DNA of 64,000 bases from Arthrobacter pascens. GTDB taxonomy: Bacteria > Actinomycetota > Actinomycetes > Actinomycetales > Micrococcaceae. Below the pieces are notes generated by a model. It made no database searches and was not told the DNA's origin. It saw only the letters and a list, made by a program, of their open reading frames with translations. The stretch spans positions 2,976,001-3,040,000 of the forward strand of contig NZ_JAUSXF010000001.1 of NCBI RefSeq assembly GCF_030816475.1. The letters run 5' to 3'. A program made the translations under genes and the position numbers. Below are positions 18,267 through 26,941 of this stretch, in pieces (the first letter of the stretch is position 1; each line of letters starts with the position of its first letter).

Positions 18267-18305
18267 CGGCTGTGGCGGCGTCCCCGGAGGGAGCCGCCAC
18301 AGCCG
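18267..18305. terminator. 13-bp hairpin upstream of sufS
   Basis: A perfect 13-bp stem (18267-18279 with 18293-18305) and a 13-nt loop, about 50 bp upstream of the sufS start. There is no T-run on the minus strand, so it could be an intrinsic terminator of weak type or an attenuator-like leader hairpin of the suf transcript. Confidence 0.55.
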
Positions 18306-18331
18306 CTCCGGGCTTCAGCCGTCGGAGCTGA

Positions 18332-18390
18332 GGGCCGGCGACGGCTGGGGGGAGAGCCTCGGTCTCAGAAGACTCTGACGTCGCCGGCCC
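18332..18390. other. 12-bp hairpin with inner stem
   Basis: Arms 18332-18343 and 18379-18390 are perfect reverse complements. The 35-nt loop itself holds a small GTCT/AGAC stem around 18362-18373. It lies 27 bp from the previous hairpin, so the suf upstream region can form two consecutive stems. Confidence 0.5.
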
Positions 18391-18527
18391 CGTCTTTACC
18401 CGGCCCTGGCGGACCGGAAGTTTGAATGCGAAGAGGCCTGTTATGTTCCGTTGGCTTCGGTCTGCGGCCTCACCCTCGCCGCTTCCTTCTGCACTCTCCT
18501 AGTAAAGCCCGTGCGGCGGGCGCGTAC

Positions 18528-18582
18528 ACGAGTAGGCGGTACTCGTCTTTGATGCCTAGGCACTACGGGGGTACTACTCCCC
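18528..18582. promoter_or_regulatory. pair of operator-like palindromes
   Basis: ACGAGTA (18528-18534) and TACTCGT (18540-18546) form a 7-5-7 perfect palindrome. About 20 bp further, GGGGGTACTACTCCCC (18567-18582) is a near-palindrome with a GTAcTAC core. Such GTA/TAC dyads are typical of targets for NarL/LuxR-type helix-turn-helix regulators, and two such regulators are encoded next door. Assignment to them is inference. Confidence 0.35.
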
Positions 18583-18820
18583 ATACGCGCATTCGGGCTG
18601 CCACCACTTGGGGGTACCTGCAGGCCCTTGCGCCGGACGGCAGGCAGGACCTTGGCGGTGCTGTGGACAGCAGCGGGGGCAGCGGCCGCACTTCCTCTGT
18701 GCCCTCCGCCGAATTCGCGGTAAAGCAGGGGTACCAGCAGCCTGGACTGCCCCGCCGGGCAGCGTCGAGTGAGGGGCTTTGGACGGGGGTCCAGGGGTTG
18801 CGGAAGCTTACTTGGACGCC

Positions 18821-18864
18821 CTACTTCGCCAGCGCTTCTTCAGGCAGCCCTACTTCGGCAGCGC
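18821..18864. repeat. 15-bp direct repeat spanning the LuxR stop codon
   Basis: CTACTTCGCCAGCGC at 18821-18835 and CTACTTCGGCAGCGC at 18850-18864 differ at one position. The second copy holds the stop codon and last four codons of the LuxR gene, and the other lies just downstream of the gene. Confidence 0.78.
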
Positions 18865-21480
18865 GGTGGAGAGCTCGTCGCGGCTCCGCACGCCGAGCTT
18901 GACGTAGGTTCGGTAAAGGTGGCCTTCCACGGTACGCACGGAGACCATCAGCCGCTGGGCGATTTCGCGGTCGGTCAGTCCCTGCAGTGCCAGTTCCACG
19001 ATGTCCTGTTCACGGCGGGTCAGGTGGACAGCAGGTGCGGCGGCAATGAAGTGCCCCTCACGGAAGCGTTCACCCAATTCATGGTCGCATTTCTCCCGCA
19101 ATGCCACTGCCTGCCTTGAGCGCCGGCGTTCGCCGGCCTGCTCGAGCAGCGTGCTTGCCTTGGCGTAGGCCTCCCTGGCCAGGTTGACGAATCCGGAAGC
19201 TTCCAGGTCGGCAGCCGAAATCATCAGGTCATCGGCGTCCTCTGACTCCCAGTTCCTGGCCAGTGTCTGCATGGCCGTCGCCCACCGGCCCTCCACGTCC
19301 TTCGCCAGGGAATGCACGAGGGAGATGACCGAGTGATCCCCCAGGTCCCAACAGATGGACAGGAATTCAAGCAGCGTTCCAGCCCTGGCCGATACTTCAG
19401 GGGTAGTGGCCAGGGTGTGGAGCGACGCCAGGCCTTTTCCATCCCGCGCAAGGTACTCCGAGGCCGCCGCGGCGTAGGCCGCTGCCAGCAGTTCGTAGGA
19501 CGGTCCGTGACTGGAGTCCTTGTAATCCTGTTCCAGTCGTTTGGCCTGGGCGGAGTCTCCGAGCCTCGCCGCAACGTAGAAGCCCAGGGCCGAACCGAAG
19601 CGGAAAAGCTGCTGGGGGTCGTTGAGCCTGAGCGCTTCCACCGCCGGGAGGAGCATCTGGTAGGCGCGCTCGATCCGGCCCTGTCGCAGCAGTGAGTAGC
19701 CGCGCAGGATCTGGACGCTGCCGCCGAACGTGGCCGCTGCCTGCGCCTGCTCGGCGGTGTAGTTGGCCAGCTCCCGTTCGGCGGACTCCCACTCCCCCAT
19801 GGACAGGTAGCCGGTCACAAGCCTGCCCAGCACGAATTCGTTGAAGAAGAACAACCCGTCCCGGAGCAGGGGAAGTTCGGAGGCTGCCAGAAGCGCGGCA
19901 TCAAGCCCCTGGACGGACCGGCCGGCAGCCGACAGTGTGTGAGACAGCAAGGCCATGCCGACGGCGCGCAGGGCGTCGTCTGCGGGTCCTCCAGGGTTGG
20001 GGTTTCTCAGGTCCTGGACTTCAGTTCCGAGAGCTGCATGGTCACCCGCTGCTCCCAGTTCCAGCAGGTAAAGCATCCGGTCCTGCCAGGCCCTGGATTC
20101 CGCCCCGGCAGGACGGCTGTCAGTCCCGTCGGAAGCTGGACCCTGTGCCTGGACTGGGCTCTGAGTCTGCACTGTGCTCTGAGCCTGGGTGATGAGCCCG
20201 GCCCGGAGAAGGAGCTCCCGCGATTCCGCCGCGAGAGCTCCGAGCGATTTGCCGAGGGCCTGATGAGACGAGGCCCTGAGCATCAGAGCCTGGGCAGCGT
20301 CAGGCGTGTCCTTCAGCTGCAGCCAGGCTCCGTCCAGGATGGTGGCCGCTTTCTCGTAGTCGCCCTGGTTGAACAGGGCCCGTGCCTGGATTGCCCGGGC
20401 GTGCGGTGCCAGGTCGGGATCGTGCACCCTGGCGGCCATCGTCCTGGCGACCGTGTTGCGGAACCGGACTACGGCGGCGCGGGCTCCTTCGAGCAGGTCG
20501 GCGTCGTGCACACGCTGCCCGCATTCGAGCGCCCATTCCACAGCCCTCAGACGGCCTTCGGCAGTTACATGCGCTGCCTCGCCCTGGCCGCGGATCTTTT
20601 CCAGAAGCTGGAGGCTGCGTGAGACGGACACATTCTTCCTCAGCGCCTCGCCGATCAGGGTGTTCCACATCCGGAGCTCGGCGGGGTGGCCGGAGCTCTC
20701 AACGATCATCTGCTGGTCCAGAAGGGACCGGACGACGTCGGCTCCGCTGATGTCCTCGATAACTTTGCGGGTCACTGGTTCGGCCAGGGCAATCAGTTTC
20801 AGGGCATCCTGTTCCTCGGTGCGGCGCCTGAGCAGGTCCTTCGTGACAACGCCCGTGAGCCTTGCGCCGTCGGAGGGCAACGGTCCCAGCAGCACCCAGA
20901 TGCCGTTCCGTTTGACCAGGACTCCCCGCTCGGCTGCGTCATGGAGCAGCGCGTCCAGGATCCGGGGATTGCCGCCGGAAGCGCTCCAGATAGTATCAAC
21001 GGTGCCGGACGGAATTGTTCCATCAAGAATGTGGGAGAGCACTTCCTCGATCTGTTCCCGGTTCAGCGGCCGGAGATCCACCCGGTCCGCCAGGCCGTCG
21101 TACCAGAGCTGGGCCAGCGGTTGCGGCAGCCCGGGACGCGGCCTTCCGGCCGCGACCAAGCTGACCCAACCGGCCGAAATCATGTCCGCCACGATGCTCG
21201 CCGTTGCTTCATCAAGGTGGTGTGCGTCATCCACCATCAGCAGCAGTGGAGTGTCCTTGCCGGCCTTGAGCTTCTCGAAGTAGGTCCACACGGACCTCAG
21301 GACTGCTACCGGGGAAACCGAGTCCTCCGCAGACAGCTCAGCCGTGTAGGGGGCCAGGACACCAAAAGGGACCCCCGACAAGGAGGAGCTTCCGTGCATC
21401 TGGACGATGATCATTTCCGGTGAAAGTCGCTCGCTAATGGCTTCGGCCAGCGCGGACTTCCCGACGCCGGGCCCGGCCAT
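18850..21480 (-). CDS. large LuxR-family transcriptional regulator with AAA-type ATPase (start uncertain)
   Basis: LAL/MalT-like STAND regulator. The first ATG (21480) gives 876 residues beginning MAGPGVGKSALAEAI, which places the P-loop at residue 2. Walker B is LLLMVDDAHHLD near 78, followed by a long helical repeat region and a C-terminal LuxR helix-turn-helix (LTRREQDIVELALQG, MVSVRTVEGHLYRTYVKLGV). Upstream of this ATG the same frame stays open back to a stop at 21607-21609. It encodes LTGRREPLDR and then SQAVFLMAGPGVGK, the expected N-terminal helix and first strand of the ATPase. No ATG, GTG or TTG lies in that extension; a CTG at 21606, just after AGGGG, is the best candidate. It overlaps the end of the upstream regulator gene, suggesting translational coupling. 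The signal sensed is unknown. Confidence 0.85.
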   Translation of the reverse strand: MAGPGVGKSALAEAISERLSPEMIIVQMHGSSSLSGVPFGVLAPYTAELSAEDSVSPVAVLRSVWTYFEKLKAGKDTPLLLMVDDAHHLDEATASIVADMISAGWVSLVAAGRPRPGLPQPLAQLWYDGLADRVDLRPLNREQIEEVLSHILDGTIPSGTVDTIWSASGGNPRILDALLHDAAERGVLVKRNGIWVLLGPLPSDGARLTGVVTKDLLRRRTEEQDALKLIALAEPVTRKVIEDISGADVVRSLLDQQMIVESSGHPAELRMWNTLIGEALRKNVSVSRSLQLLEKIRGQGEAAHVTAEGRLRAVEWALECGQRVHDADLLEGARAAVVRFRNTVARTMAARVHDPDLAPHARAIQARALFNQGDYEKAATILDGAWLQLKDTPDAAQALMLRASSHQALGKSLGALAAESRELLLRAGLITQAQSTVQTQSPVQAQGPASDGTDSRPAGAESRAWQDRMLYLLELGAAGDHAALGTEVQDLRNPNPGGPADDALRAVGMALLSHTLSAAGRSVQGLDAALLAASELPLLRDGLFFFNEFVLGRLVTGYLSMGEWESAERELANYTAEQAQAAATFGGSVQILRGYSLLRQGRIERAYQMLLPAVEALRLNDPQQLFRFGSALGFYVAARLGDSAQAKRLEQDYKDSSHGPSYELLAAAYAAAASEYLARDGKGLASLHTLATTPEVSARAGTLLEFLSICWDLGDHSVISLVHSLAKDVEGRWATAMQTLARNWESEDADDLMISAADLEASGFVNLAREAYAKASTLLEQAGERRRSRQAVALREKCDHELGERFREGHFIAAAPAVHLTRREQDIVELALQGLTDREIAQRLMVSVRTVEGHLYRTYVKLGVRSRDELSTALPK

Positions 21481-21592
21481 CAGGAAGACGGCCTGGCTGG
21501 TGCGGCTGCGGATGATGTTACAGGTCCGGTCCAGCGGCTCCCGCCGTCCTGTAAGCAGCCGGGATGCCGGTCCTAGTTTCGGGCTGTGGCCG

Positions 21593-24331
21593 TTAGACGA
21601 GTCCAGTCAGATCACCCCTGGAAGTTACCCCGAGCTTGGTGAAGACCTGGTACAGATGGCCTTCGACGGTCCGGACCGAGACGCCCATCTCCAACGCGAT
21701 GTCCCGGTTTGATGAGCCCCTGCCCGCAAGCCGTGCGATCTGGCGCTCCCTGCTGGTCAGGAGGGGACTGCCGCTGCTGGGCACGATCGGCAAACTGGCC
21801 ACAGTGGCAGCAAGAACATCAAGCCGGGCCTGCGCTGTCCTGGCAGATACGGAGTCTCCGGCCTGGCGGGCGTAGTCCACTGCCAACGCCATGCACCTGG
21901 CCTCCACCGCATCCAGTTCCAGCGTCGCGGCCAGCTCCCCGCCGGCCAGGAGTGTCTTGGCGTCCTTGCTCCTGCTGCCCACAGCGATCAGGCGCGAGAT
22001 TTCCGCGAGCGGGCCCTGACGGTGACCGGCCACGTCCTCCATCAGCCGGAAGTCGGCCTCGGTTCCGTTGACGGTGGCCCCGAGCAGGCTGATCCCGGCC
22101 AGGGTGTACCTCCCGGCCGCGATATTCTGCCGGGCAGACTCTTTCAGGCGGGCCGCGGAGTCGGCTTCACCCAGCCAGCGGCCGGCCATGTCCGCGCAGA
22201 ATTCAATGATGCTGCGGGTCGGGAAGCTGCAGGGTCCGGCGGGCCTCCGGAGCTTCTCCAGATACTTGCGGGCCTGTCCGGCGTTGCCGATCTGCGCATA
22301 GGCCAGCGCAATGGCGGCATAGGCGGCATGAAGTGAGCTGTGGGCCGGCCGGAGCTCCAATTGCGCCGCTGCGGACAACAGGGAATCCAGGGCGGCCGCA
22401 CCACGGCCCGAGTAGACGTAGGCAATTCCTGCTGACAGCTCAGCCGCGGCGCTGCGGTATGGAAGCCGGTGCGCTTCCCGGGTGCCGGGCGGATCCAGGA
22501 GGTCGATGCAGCGGCGCCATTGTCCTGCCATCAGCAGAACGAGGTAGGCCTCGGCAGCAAACCGCTCGCGCAGACCCACGATGTGGGCGGCGTCAGAGAT
22601 TTGGCCTCCCAGCTGCCGCATCAGGCGCAGCGCGTCCATCTCACGTCCGGTCAGGGAAAGGGCGGTCATCAGAATCACGGAAGAGTTCATCCGGAACCAG
22701 GTGTCCGCGTTCCGGGCGGGATTCGCGGCCGCTTCGAGAGCTGGAATCATGGAGGAGAAGTCGCCGACGAAAGCCTTATACTCGAACTCGCTCAGGCTGA
22801 TGCGATTCGCGGCGGCAGCGAGCGGGTCAGGCCAGCTGTCAGCCAAGCCTTGTTCAACTCCGAGCCTTCTCCTTGCTTCCTCAAGCAGGCCGGGGACCCG
22901 TTCGGTGTGCTCCGGCAGCCACACCATCACCTGTGACTTGGCAGCTACGACATGGGCGTATTCTTTCGCACTCAGGCTGTCCAGCTGCGGCCTGGAGATG
23001 TCGTCAAGGGCTGCCATCGCCTGGATGGGAAGGTCAAGCAGCAGGTAGGCAGCCGCCTTCTGCCGCTGGGCGGGCACCCACTGGGGGTCATCTCTTTTGA
23101 GCGCCTCGGCATAGGTGAGGGCGAGATGCGGGTCAAAGAGCTGGACCGCGGCCTCGGCTGCGGCCAAAGCCATGTCAGGGCTCAGCTCAGCTTCGCACTC
23201 ATGCGTCCAGGCAGCGAAGGCCATCAGTTCGTCCACCGTCATGGCCGAGGGATCCGGCTCCACACCGCCCAGCAGCAGGTTCCGAAGCTCCCGCCGCCTG
23301 GCGATGCTTAGCCAGGAGCGGACCACGTCTCCAACGTACTTTTCCCGGAGCGATACCCACCGGCTGTCAGAACCGTCAATGTCGAGGAGACCGGCGTCCT
23401 CCATGTCTGCCACGATCCCCGCACCGTAAAGAGTGGTGAGCCTCGAGAGCTCCACGCTCCTGGCGCAGGACAGCATCTCAATGACTTCCCGGGTCTCCGG
23501 GGTCTTCCTCGCCCAGCGGGACCGGACGATATCGTCGAGGCTGGCCGCGCCGTCGAGCACCACCTTGTCGCGGAGGGTCCACACCGAATCCGCGAGCACC
23601 AGGTTCCCGGATTGCTGCTGTTCGGTCACGAGCGCCTTCAGCAACAGCGGATTTCCGCCCACGATGCTGTGGTAGGCGCTGACGAGGGAGGCGGAGACGC
23701 GGTGCCCGAGCAGGGACAGAAGTACCTGGCGGGTCTGGAGCTCGTTCAGGTTGTCCAGCCTGACCTCGGTCAGCCGGCGGTCCGTCAGGAGCCAGTGGAA
23801 ATCCGCGGGCAGGTCACTGCTCTTGGGTGCCACCGCAACGATGCGCGCTGTGCCGGTGAGCAGGACGTTCAGGAGCACGCCGGCACTCATATCGTCGATG
23901 CTTCCGGCGGTGTCAAGGGTGATGATGCACTGACGTCCGGCGGCATCGCTCTTAATCAGGGACGTGATGCCGCGAAGAATCGCAGTAGGGGAACCCATAT
24001 ATGCCTGCGGAAGCCGCGCCAGCAGGAAGGCGAGGCACCCGTAAGGGGTTTTCTCGGCGGCGGGTCCCCCGCGCAGCTGCAAGCTCCAGACGTCGGGGCC
24101 AAGTTCAGAAACGGCGGTCCGGGCCAGGGATGACTTGCCGACGCCACGGCTGCCGGTGATGACGACACCGAGGGATTCCTTGCTGGTAAGAGCTATGCGG
24201 ACGGCTTCGAGGTTGGCGCTTCGGGCAGGCACAGACCAACGCTGAAGCTCTGACGTGCCAGCGGTGTCCGTGTTTGACTCAACAGTATTGAGCATTGACC
24301 CACGTCCCCAGCTGAGTGGCTCGATTGACAT
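21593..24331 (-). CDS. large LuxR-family transcriptional regulator with ATPase domain
   Basis: A 912-residue tandem paralogue of the next gene. The N-terminal NTPase has Walker A GSRGVGKSSLA near residue 60; the Walker B position reads CIITLDTAGSID, lacking the usual second acidic residue, so ATP hydrolysis may be weak. A long TPR-like helical region follows. The C-terminal LuxR helix-turn-helix is LTSRERQIARLAGRGSSNRD then VSVRTVEGHLYQVFTKLGV. The ATG at 24331 follows AGGGG with 8-nt spacing. The pair probably acts together on shared or nearby targets, but the ligand and regulon are not deducible. Confidence 0.88.
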   Translation of the reverse strand: MSIEPLSWGRGSMLNTVESNTDTAGTSELQRWSVPARSANLEAVRIALTSKESLGVVITGSRGVGKSSLARTAVSELGPDVWSLQLRGGPAAEKTPYGCLAFLLARLPQAYMGSPTAILRGITSLIKSDAAGRQCIITLDTAGSIDDMSAGVLLNVLLTGTARIVAVAPKSSDLPADFHWLLTDRRLTEVRLDNLNELQTRQVLLSLLGHRVSASLVSAYHSIVGGNPLLLKALVTEQQQSGNLVLADSVWTLRDKVVLDGAASLDDIVRSRWARKTPETREVIEMLSCARSVELSRLTTLYGAGIVADMEDAGLLDIDGSDSRWVSLREKYVGDVVRSWLSIARRRELRNLLLGGVEPDPSAMTVDELMAFAAWTHECEAELSPDMALAAAEAAVQLFDPHLALTYAEALKRDDPQWVPAQRQKAAAYLLLDLPIQAMAALDDISRPQLDSLSAKEYAHVVAAKSQVMVWLPEHTERVPGLLEEARRRLGVEQGLADSWPDPLAAAANRISLSEFEYKAFVGDFSSMIPALEAAANPARNADTWFRMNSSVILMTALSLTGREMDALRLMRQLGGQISDAAHIVGLRERFAAEAYLVLLMAGQWRRCIDLLDPPGTREAHRLPYRSAAAELSAGIAYVYSGRGAAALDSLLSAAAQLELRPAHSSLHAAYAAIALAYAQIGNAGQARKYLEKLRRPAGPCSFPTRSIIEFCADMAGRWLGEADSAARLKESARQNIAAGRYTLAGISLLGATVNGTEADFRLMEDVAGHRQGPLAEISRLIAVGSRSKDAKTLLAGGELAATLELDAVEARCMALAVDYARQAGDSVSARTAQARLDVLAATVASLPIVPSSGSPLLTSRERQIARLAGRGSSNRDIALEMGVSVRTVEGHLYQVFTKLGVTSRGDLTGLV

Positions 24332-24346
24332 GAACTTATCCCCTAG

Positions 24347-24364
24347 ATCCCGCTATAACGGGAT
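24347..24364 (-). promoter_or_regulatory. palindrome over the putative -10 of the LuxR pair
   Basis: ATCCCG (24347-24352) and CGGGAT (24359-24364) flank CTATAA. On the minus strand the centre reads TTATAG, a good -10 hexamer. Transcription would start about 20 nt before the ATG at 24331, leaving an AGGGG ribosome-binding site in the leader. A dyad over a -10 box fits autoregulation. Confidence 0.45.
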
Positions 24365-24442
24365 TAAGCCCCATCGCTCCCCCGCTTACGAAGAAGACTA
24401 CCCCTTGGCACAGACACTAAAACAGGGCGGCCGGGTTTTAAG

Positions 24443-25042
24443 TTATTTTCCCTGGAGCTCCGACTTCACAGGATGGAACTTCTGCTGGGCCGCAGTCAGG
24501 CCGTCCCGGACCAGCATGTCGACGGCATCCGCGGCCTCATCCAGAAGGAACGGAAGGTCCTTCCGCTCGGCCGGGGAAAAATCACGCAGTACGTAATCGG
24601 CGGTATCCATCCGGCCGGGGGGCCGGCCCACTCCGACCCGCACCCTGAGATATTCCTTGGTGGCGAGTGCCTTGGAAATGTCCCGAAGCCCGTTGTGGCC
24701 GCCTTCTCCGCCTCCGGTCTTCAATTTCACCGTATTAAAAGGGATATCAATTTCATCGTGCACGGCCACGATGTGATCCGTCCCGATGCCATAGAAGTTG
24801 GCCAGGGCGGACACCGGGCCACCGGAGACGTTCATGTAGCTCATCGGTTTGGCCAGCACAACTCTGGGTCCGCCGATGCCCAGCCGTCCTTCAAGCACCT
24901 GTGCACGCGCTTTATGGGTTTTGAAACTGGCGCCCAGCCTGCCGGCGAGCTCATCGAGAACCATCTGGCCGACGTTGTGCCTGTTGCCTTTGTACTCTGC
25001 CCCGGGGTTTCCGAGGCCAACGATGAGCCAGGTGTCAGTCAT
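24443..25042 (-). CDS. pth: peptidyl-tRNA hydrolase
   Basis: Releases tRNA from peptidyl-tRNA dropped by ribosomes. 199 residues. It starts [19 protein letters not shown]; the catalytic histidine is in NRHNVG, with [12 protein letters not shown], the aspartate in VHDEIDIPF, and [13 protein letters not shown] further in. The start codon is preceded by a TAGGAT box ending 6 nt upstream and no ribosome-binding site, suggesting a leaderless transcript even though rplY lies just upstream in the same direction. Confidence 0.97.
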   Translation of the reverse strand: MTDTWLIVGLGNPGAEYKGNRHNVGQMVLDELAGRLGASFKTHKARAQVLEGRLGIGGPRVVLAKPMSYMNVSGGPVSALANFYGIGTDHIVAVHDEIDIPFNTVKLKTGGGEGGHNGLRDISKALATKEYLRVRVGVGRPPGRMDTADYVLRDFSPAERKDLPFLLDEAADAVDMLVRDGLTAAQQKFHPVKSELQGK

Positions 25043-25048
25043 GGGTTA

Positions 25049-25054
25049 ATCCTA
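25049..25054 (-). promoter_or_regulatory. -10-like box TAGGAT, leaderless pth start
   Basis: TAGGAT on the minus strand ends 6 nt before the pth ATG (25042). A clear -35 is not visible. The spacing places the transcription start at the A of ATG. Confidence 0.5.
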
Positions 25055-25071
25055 AGGTGGGCTGAAACGGC

Positions 25072-25103
25072 AGTGGCCGGACCCCGCCAAGGGTCCGGCC
25101 ACT
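25072..25103 (-). terminator. terminator hairpin after rplY
   Basis: A perfect 12-bp stem (25072-25083 with 25092-25103) and an 8-nt loop, 18 bp past the rplY stop. It has only a weak T-run on the minus strand. It separates rplY from the leaderless pth promoter. Confidence 0.7.
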
Positions 25104-25120
25104 TAAGCCAAGGGGTGTGA

Positions 25121-25705
25121 TTACTCGGCGGCGGCTTCGGCCGGGGCTTCAGCGCCTTCTTCAGCGGACTCGGTGGCCTCGGAGATGTTGACGACCAGCG
25201 CGTCGGCGTCGGCGAGCAGGATGGAGCCCTTCGGAAGGACCAGGTCGGAAGCGTGGATGTGCTGTCCGGCGGTGCGTCCTTCGATGTCGACCTCGATGGC
25301 GGTGGGCAGGTGCGTGGCCTCGGCTTCGAGGGAGATGACCGTGAGCTCCTGGTTGTAGACGTTGCCCGGGGCGAGTTCGCCGACAACGTGGACCGGGATG
25401 TCAACCGTGACCTTCTCGCCCTTGCGGACGGTCAGCAGGTCGATGTGCTCGATGATCTGCTTGATGGGGTCGCGCTGGATGTCCTTGACCAGGGCCAGGT
25501 GGTCCTCGCCGTTGACGTCCAGGGACAGCAGGGCGTTGGCCACACGGACGGCCAGGGTGGTGGACTTCGCCGGCAGGGTGATGTGGATGGGCTCGGCACC
25601 GTGGCCATAGATGACAGCCGGGATCTGGCCGGCGGCACGGGCACGGCGGGCGAAACCCTTGCCGAATTCGGTGCGGACTTCTGCTGCGAGCTTCTGCTCA
25701 GACAT
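25121..25705 (-). CDS. rplY: 50S ribosomal protein L25 / general stress protein Ctc
   Basis: A 194-residue, two-domain L25 of the Ctc type that binds 5S rRNA. The N-terminal L25 domain runs from KLAAEVRTEFGKGFARRAR to about residue 95 (IPAVIYGHGAEP, HLALVKDIQRDPIKQIIEHID). The C-terminal TL5-type beta domain (VDIPVHVVGELAPG, VDIEGRTAGQHIHASDLVLP) is followed by an acidic-alanine tail rich in EEGAEAPAEAAAE. GAGGAGATACAC precedes the ATG. The pth-rplY-prs-glmU order is a common actinobacterial arrangement. Confidence 0.96.
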   Translation of the reverse strand: MSEQKLAAEVRTEFGKGFARRARAAGQIPAVIYGHGAEPIHITLPAKSTTLAVRVANALLSLDVNGEDHLALVKDIQRDPIKQIIEHIDLLTVRKGEKVTVDIPVHVVGELAPGNVYNQELTVISLEAEATHLPTAIEVDIEGRTAGQHIHASDLVLPKGSILLADADALVVNISEATESAEEGAEAPAEAAAE

Positions 25706-25960
25706 GTGTATCTCCTCGGAACTGGAACGGTGTTCAGCAAGGGCGGAGGTCTGTTTGCGACCTTCAACGCCGGACAGCCCTTGGGCGGCCCTTCACGAAG
25801 GGAGATTCAGACCCAGTCGATAACGGAGACCTGCAATCCGGTTTCCCGTGCAGACCGGTTTCCCGATGCTCTCCCTCGCCAAGGTATCGTCAAGTAGCTT
25901 ACCAGCGCCCGGCCCGATTACTGAAAATGGGCCGACGGCGGGCAATGCATTCGCGGCAGG

Positions 25961-26941
25961 TCAGGCGTTGCCGTCGAACAGGCTGGTGACAGAGCCGTCG
26001 TCGAACACTTCACGGATGGCGCGCGCGATCAGCGGCGCGATGGACAGCACAGTCAGCTGACGGAACTGCTGCGAGGACGTAATGGGAAGAGTGTTGGTGA
26101 CCACGACTTCCCGGGCGCCGGACTCAGCCAGGCGCTGCGCGGCAGGGTCGGAGAAGACCGCATGGGTGGCGGCGATGATGACGTCCTTGGCACCGGCATT
26201 CTTGAGGACCTGGACGGCCCCGGAGATGGTTCCGCCGGTGTCGATCATGTCATCGATCAGGACGCACGTGCGGCCTTCGATCTGACCCACCACGGTCTTG
26301 GAGACGGCCTGGTTGGGCACCGTCAGGTCCCTGCTCTTGTGCACAAATGCCAGCGGCGCGCCGCCCAGGCGTTCAGCCCACTGCTCTGCGACCCGGACCC
26401 GGCCGGTGTCCGGGGACACCACTGTAATGTTCTCGGCGTCCACCCGTGTGCGGATGTAATCGGCGAGGAGCGGGATGGCCATGAGGTGGTCCACCGGTCC
26501 GTCGAAGAAACCCTGGATCTGGGAGGTGTGCAGGTCCACGCTCATGATGCGGTCGGCACCCGCGGTCTTGTACAGGTCCGCCACCAGGCGCGCGGAAATC
26601 GGCTCGCGGCCGCGGCCCTTCTTGTCCTGGCGGGCGTAAGGATAGAACGGGGAAACCACGGTGATGCGCTTGGCTGAGGCCCGCTTCAGCGAATCGATCA
26701 TGATCAGCTGTTCCATGAGGTGGTTGTTCAACGGCGCAGGGTGGGCCTGGATGACAAAGGCGTCAGTGCCCCGCACACTTTCGCCGGCGCGGACGTAGAT
26801 CTCACCGTTTGCGAAATCATAGGCGTCAATGGGCAGCAGTTCTGTTCCGAGCTCCTTGGCGATTTCCCGCGCAAGTTCAGGGTGGGCCCGCCCGGCGGCG
26901 AGCACCAGCTTCTTCTCGCCGTGCGCCGTTATTTCGGTCAT
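25961..26941 (-). CDS. prs: ribose-phosphate pyrophosphokinase
   Basis: Makes PRPP from ribose 5-phosphate and ATP, feeding purine, pyrimidine, His and Trp synthesis. 326 residues with the family markers SVRGTDAFVIQ, YPYARQDKKGRGREPISARL (flexible loop and metal site), DLHTSQIQGFFDGPVDHL, and the PRPP-binding loop VLIDDMIDTGGTI. The start ATG overlaps the glmU stop by one base (TAATG), so translation is coupled to glmU. Confidence 0.97.
   Translation of the reverse strand: MTEITAHGEKKLVLAAGRAHPELAREIAKELGTELLPIDAYDFANGEIYVRAGESVRGTDAFVIQAHPAPLNNHLMEQLIMIDSLKRASAKRITVVSPFYPYARQDKKGRGREPISARLVADLYKTAGADRIMSVDLHTSQIQGFFDGPVDHLMAIPLLADYIRTRVDAENITVVSPDTGRVRVAEQWAERLGGAPLAFVHKSRDLTVPNQAVSKTVVGQIEGRTCVLIDDMIDTGGTISGAVQVLKNAGAKDVIIAATHAVFSDPAAQRLAESGAREVVVTNTLPITSSQQFRQLTVLSIAPLIARAIREVFDDGSVTSLFDGNA

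Larger units (their letters stand above)
18217..18849. other. 633-bp non-coding region dense in inverted repeats
   Basis: No convincing gene is present on either strand between the second LuxR gene's end and sufS. The plus-strand open frame at 18426-18902 has no ribosome-binding site, low-complexity Arg/Ser composition, and runs into the LuxR gene on the other strand. What the region holds is structure: two strong hairpins (18267-18305 and 18332-18390), two operator-like palindromes (18528-18546 and 18567-18582), and a GCGCGTA/TACGCGC pair flanking them (about 18519-18590). Confidence 0.6.

Noticed and set aside
18426..18902. 158-codon open frame on the plus strand near LuxR
   Set aside because: No ribosome-binding site, low-complexity Arg/Ser/Gly composition, and it runs into the end of the LuxR gene on the opposite strand.
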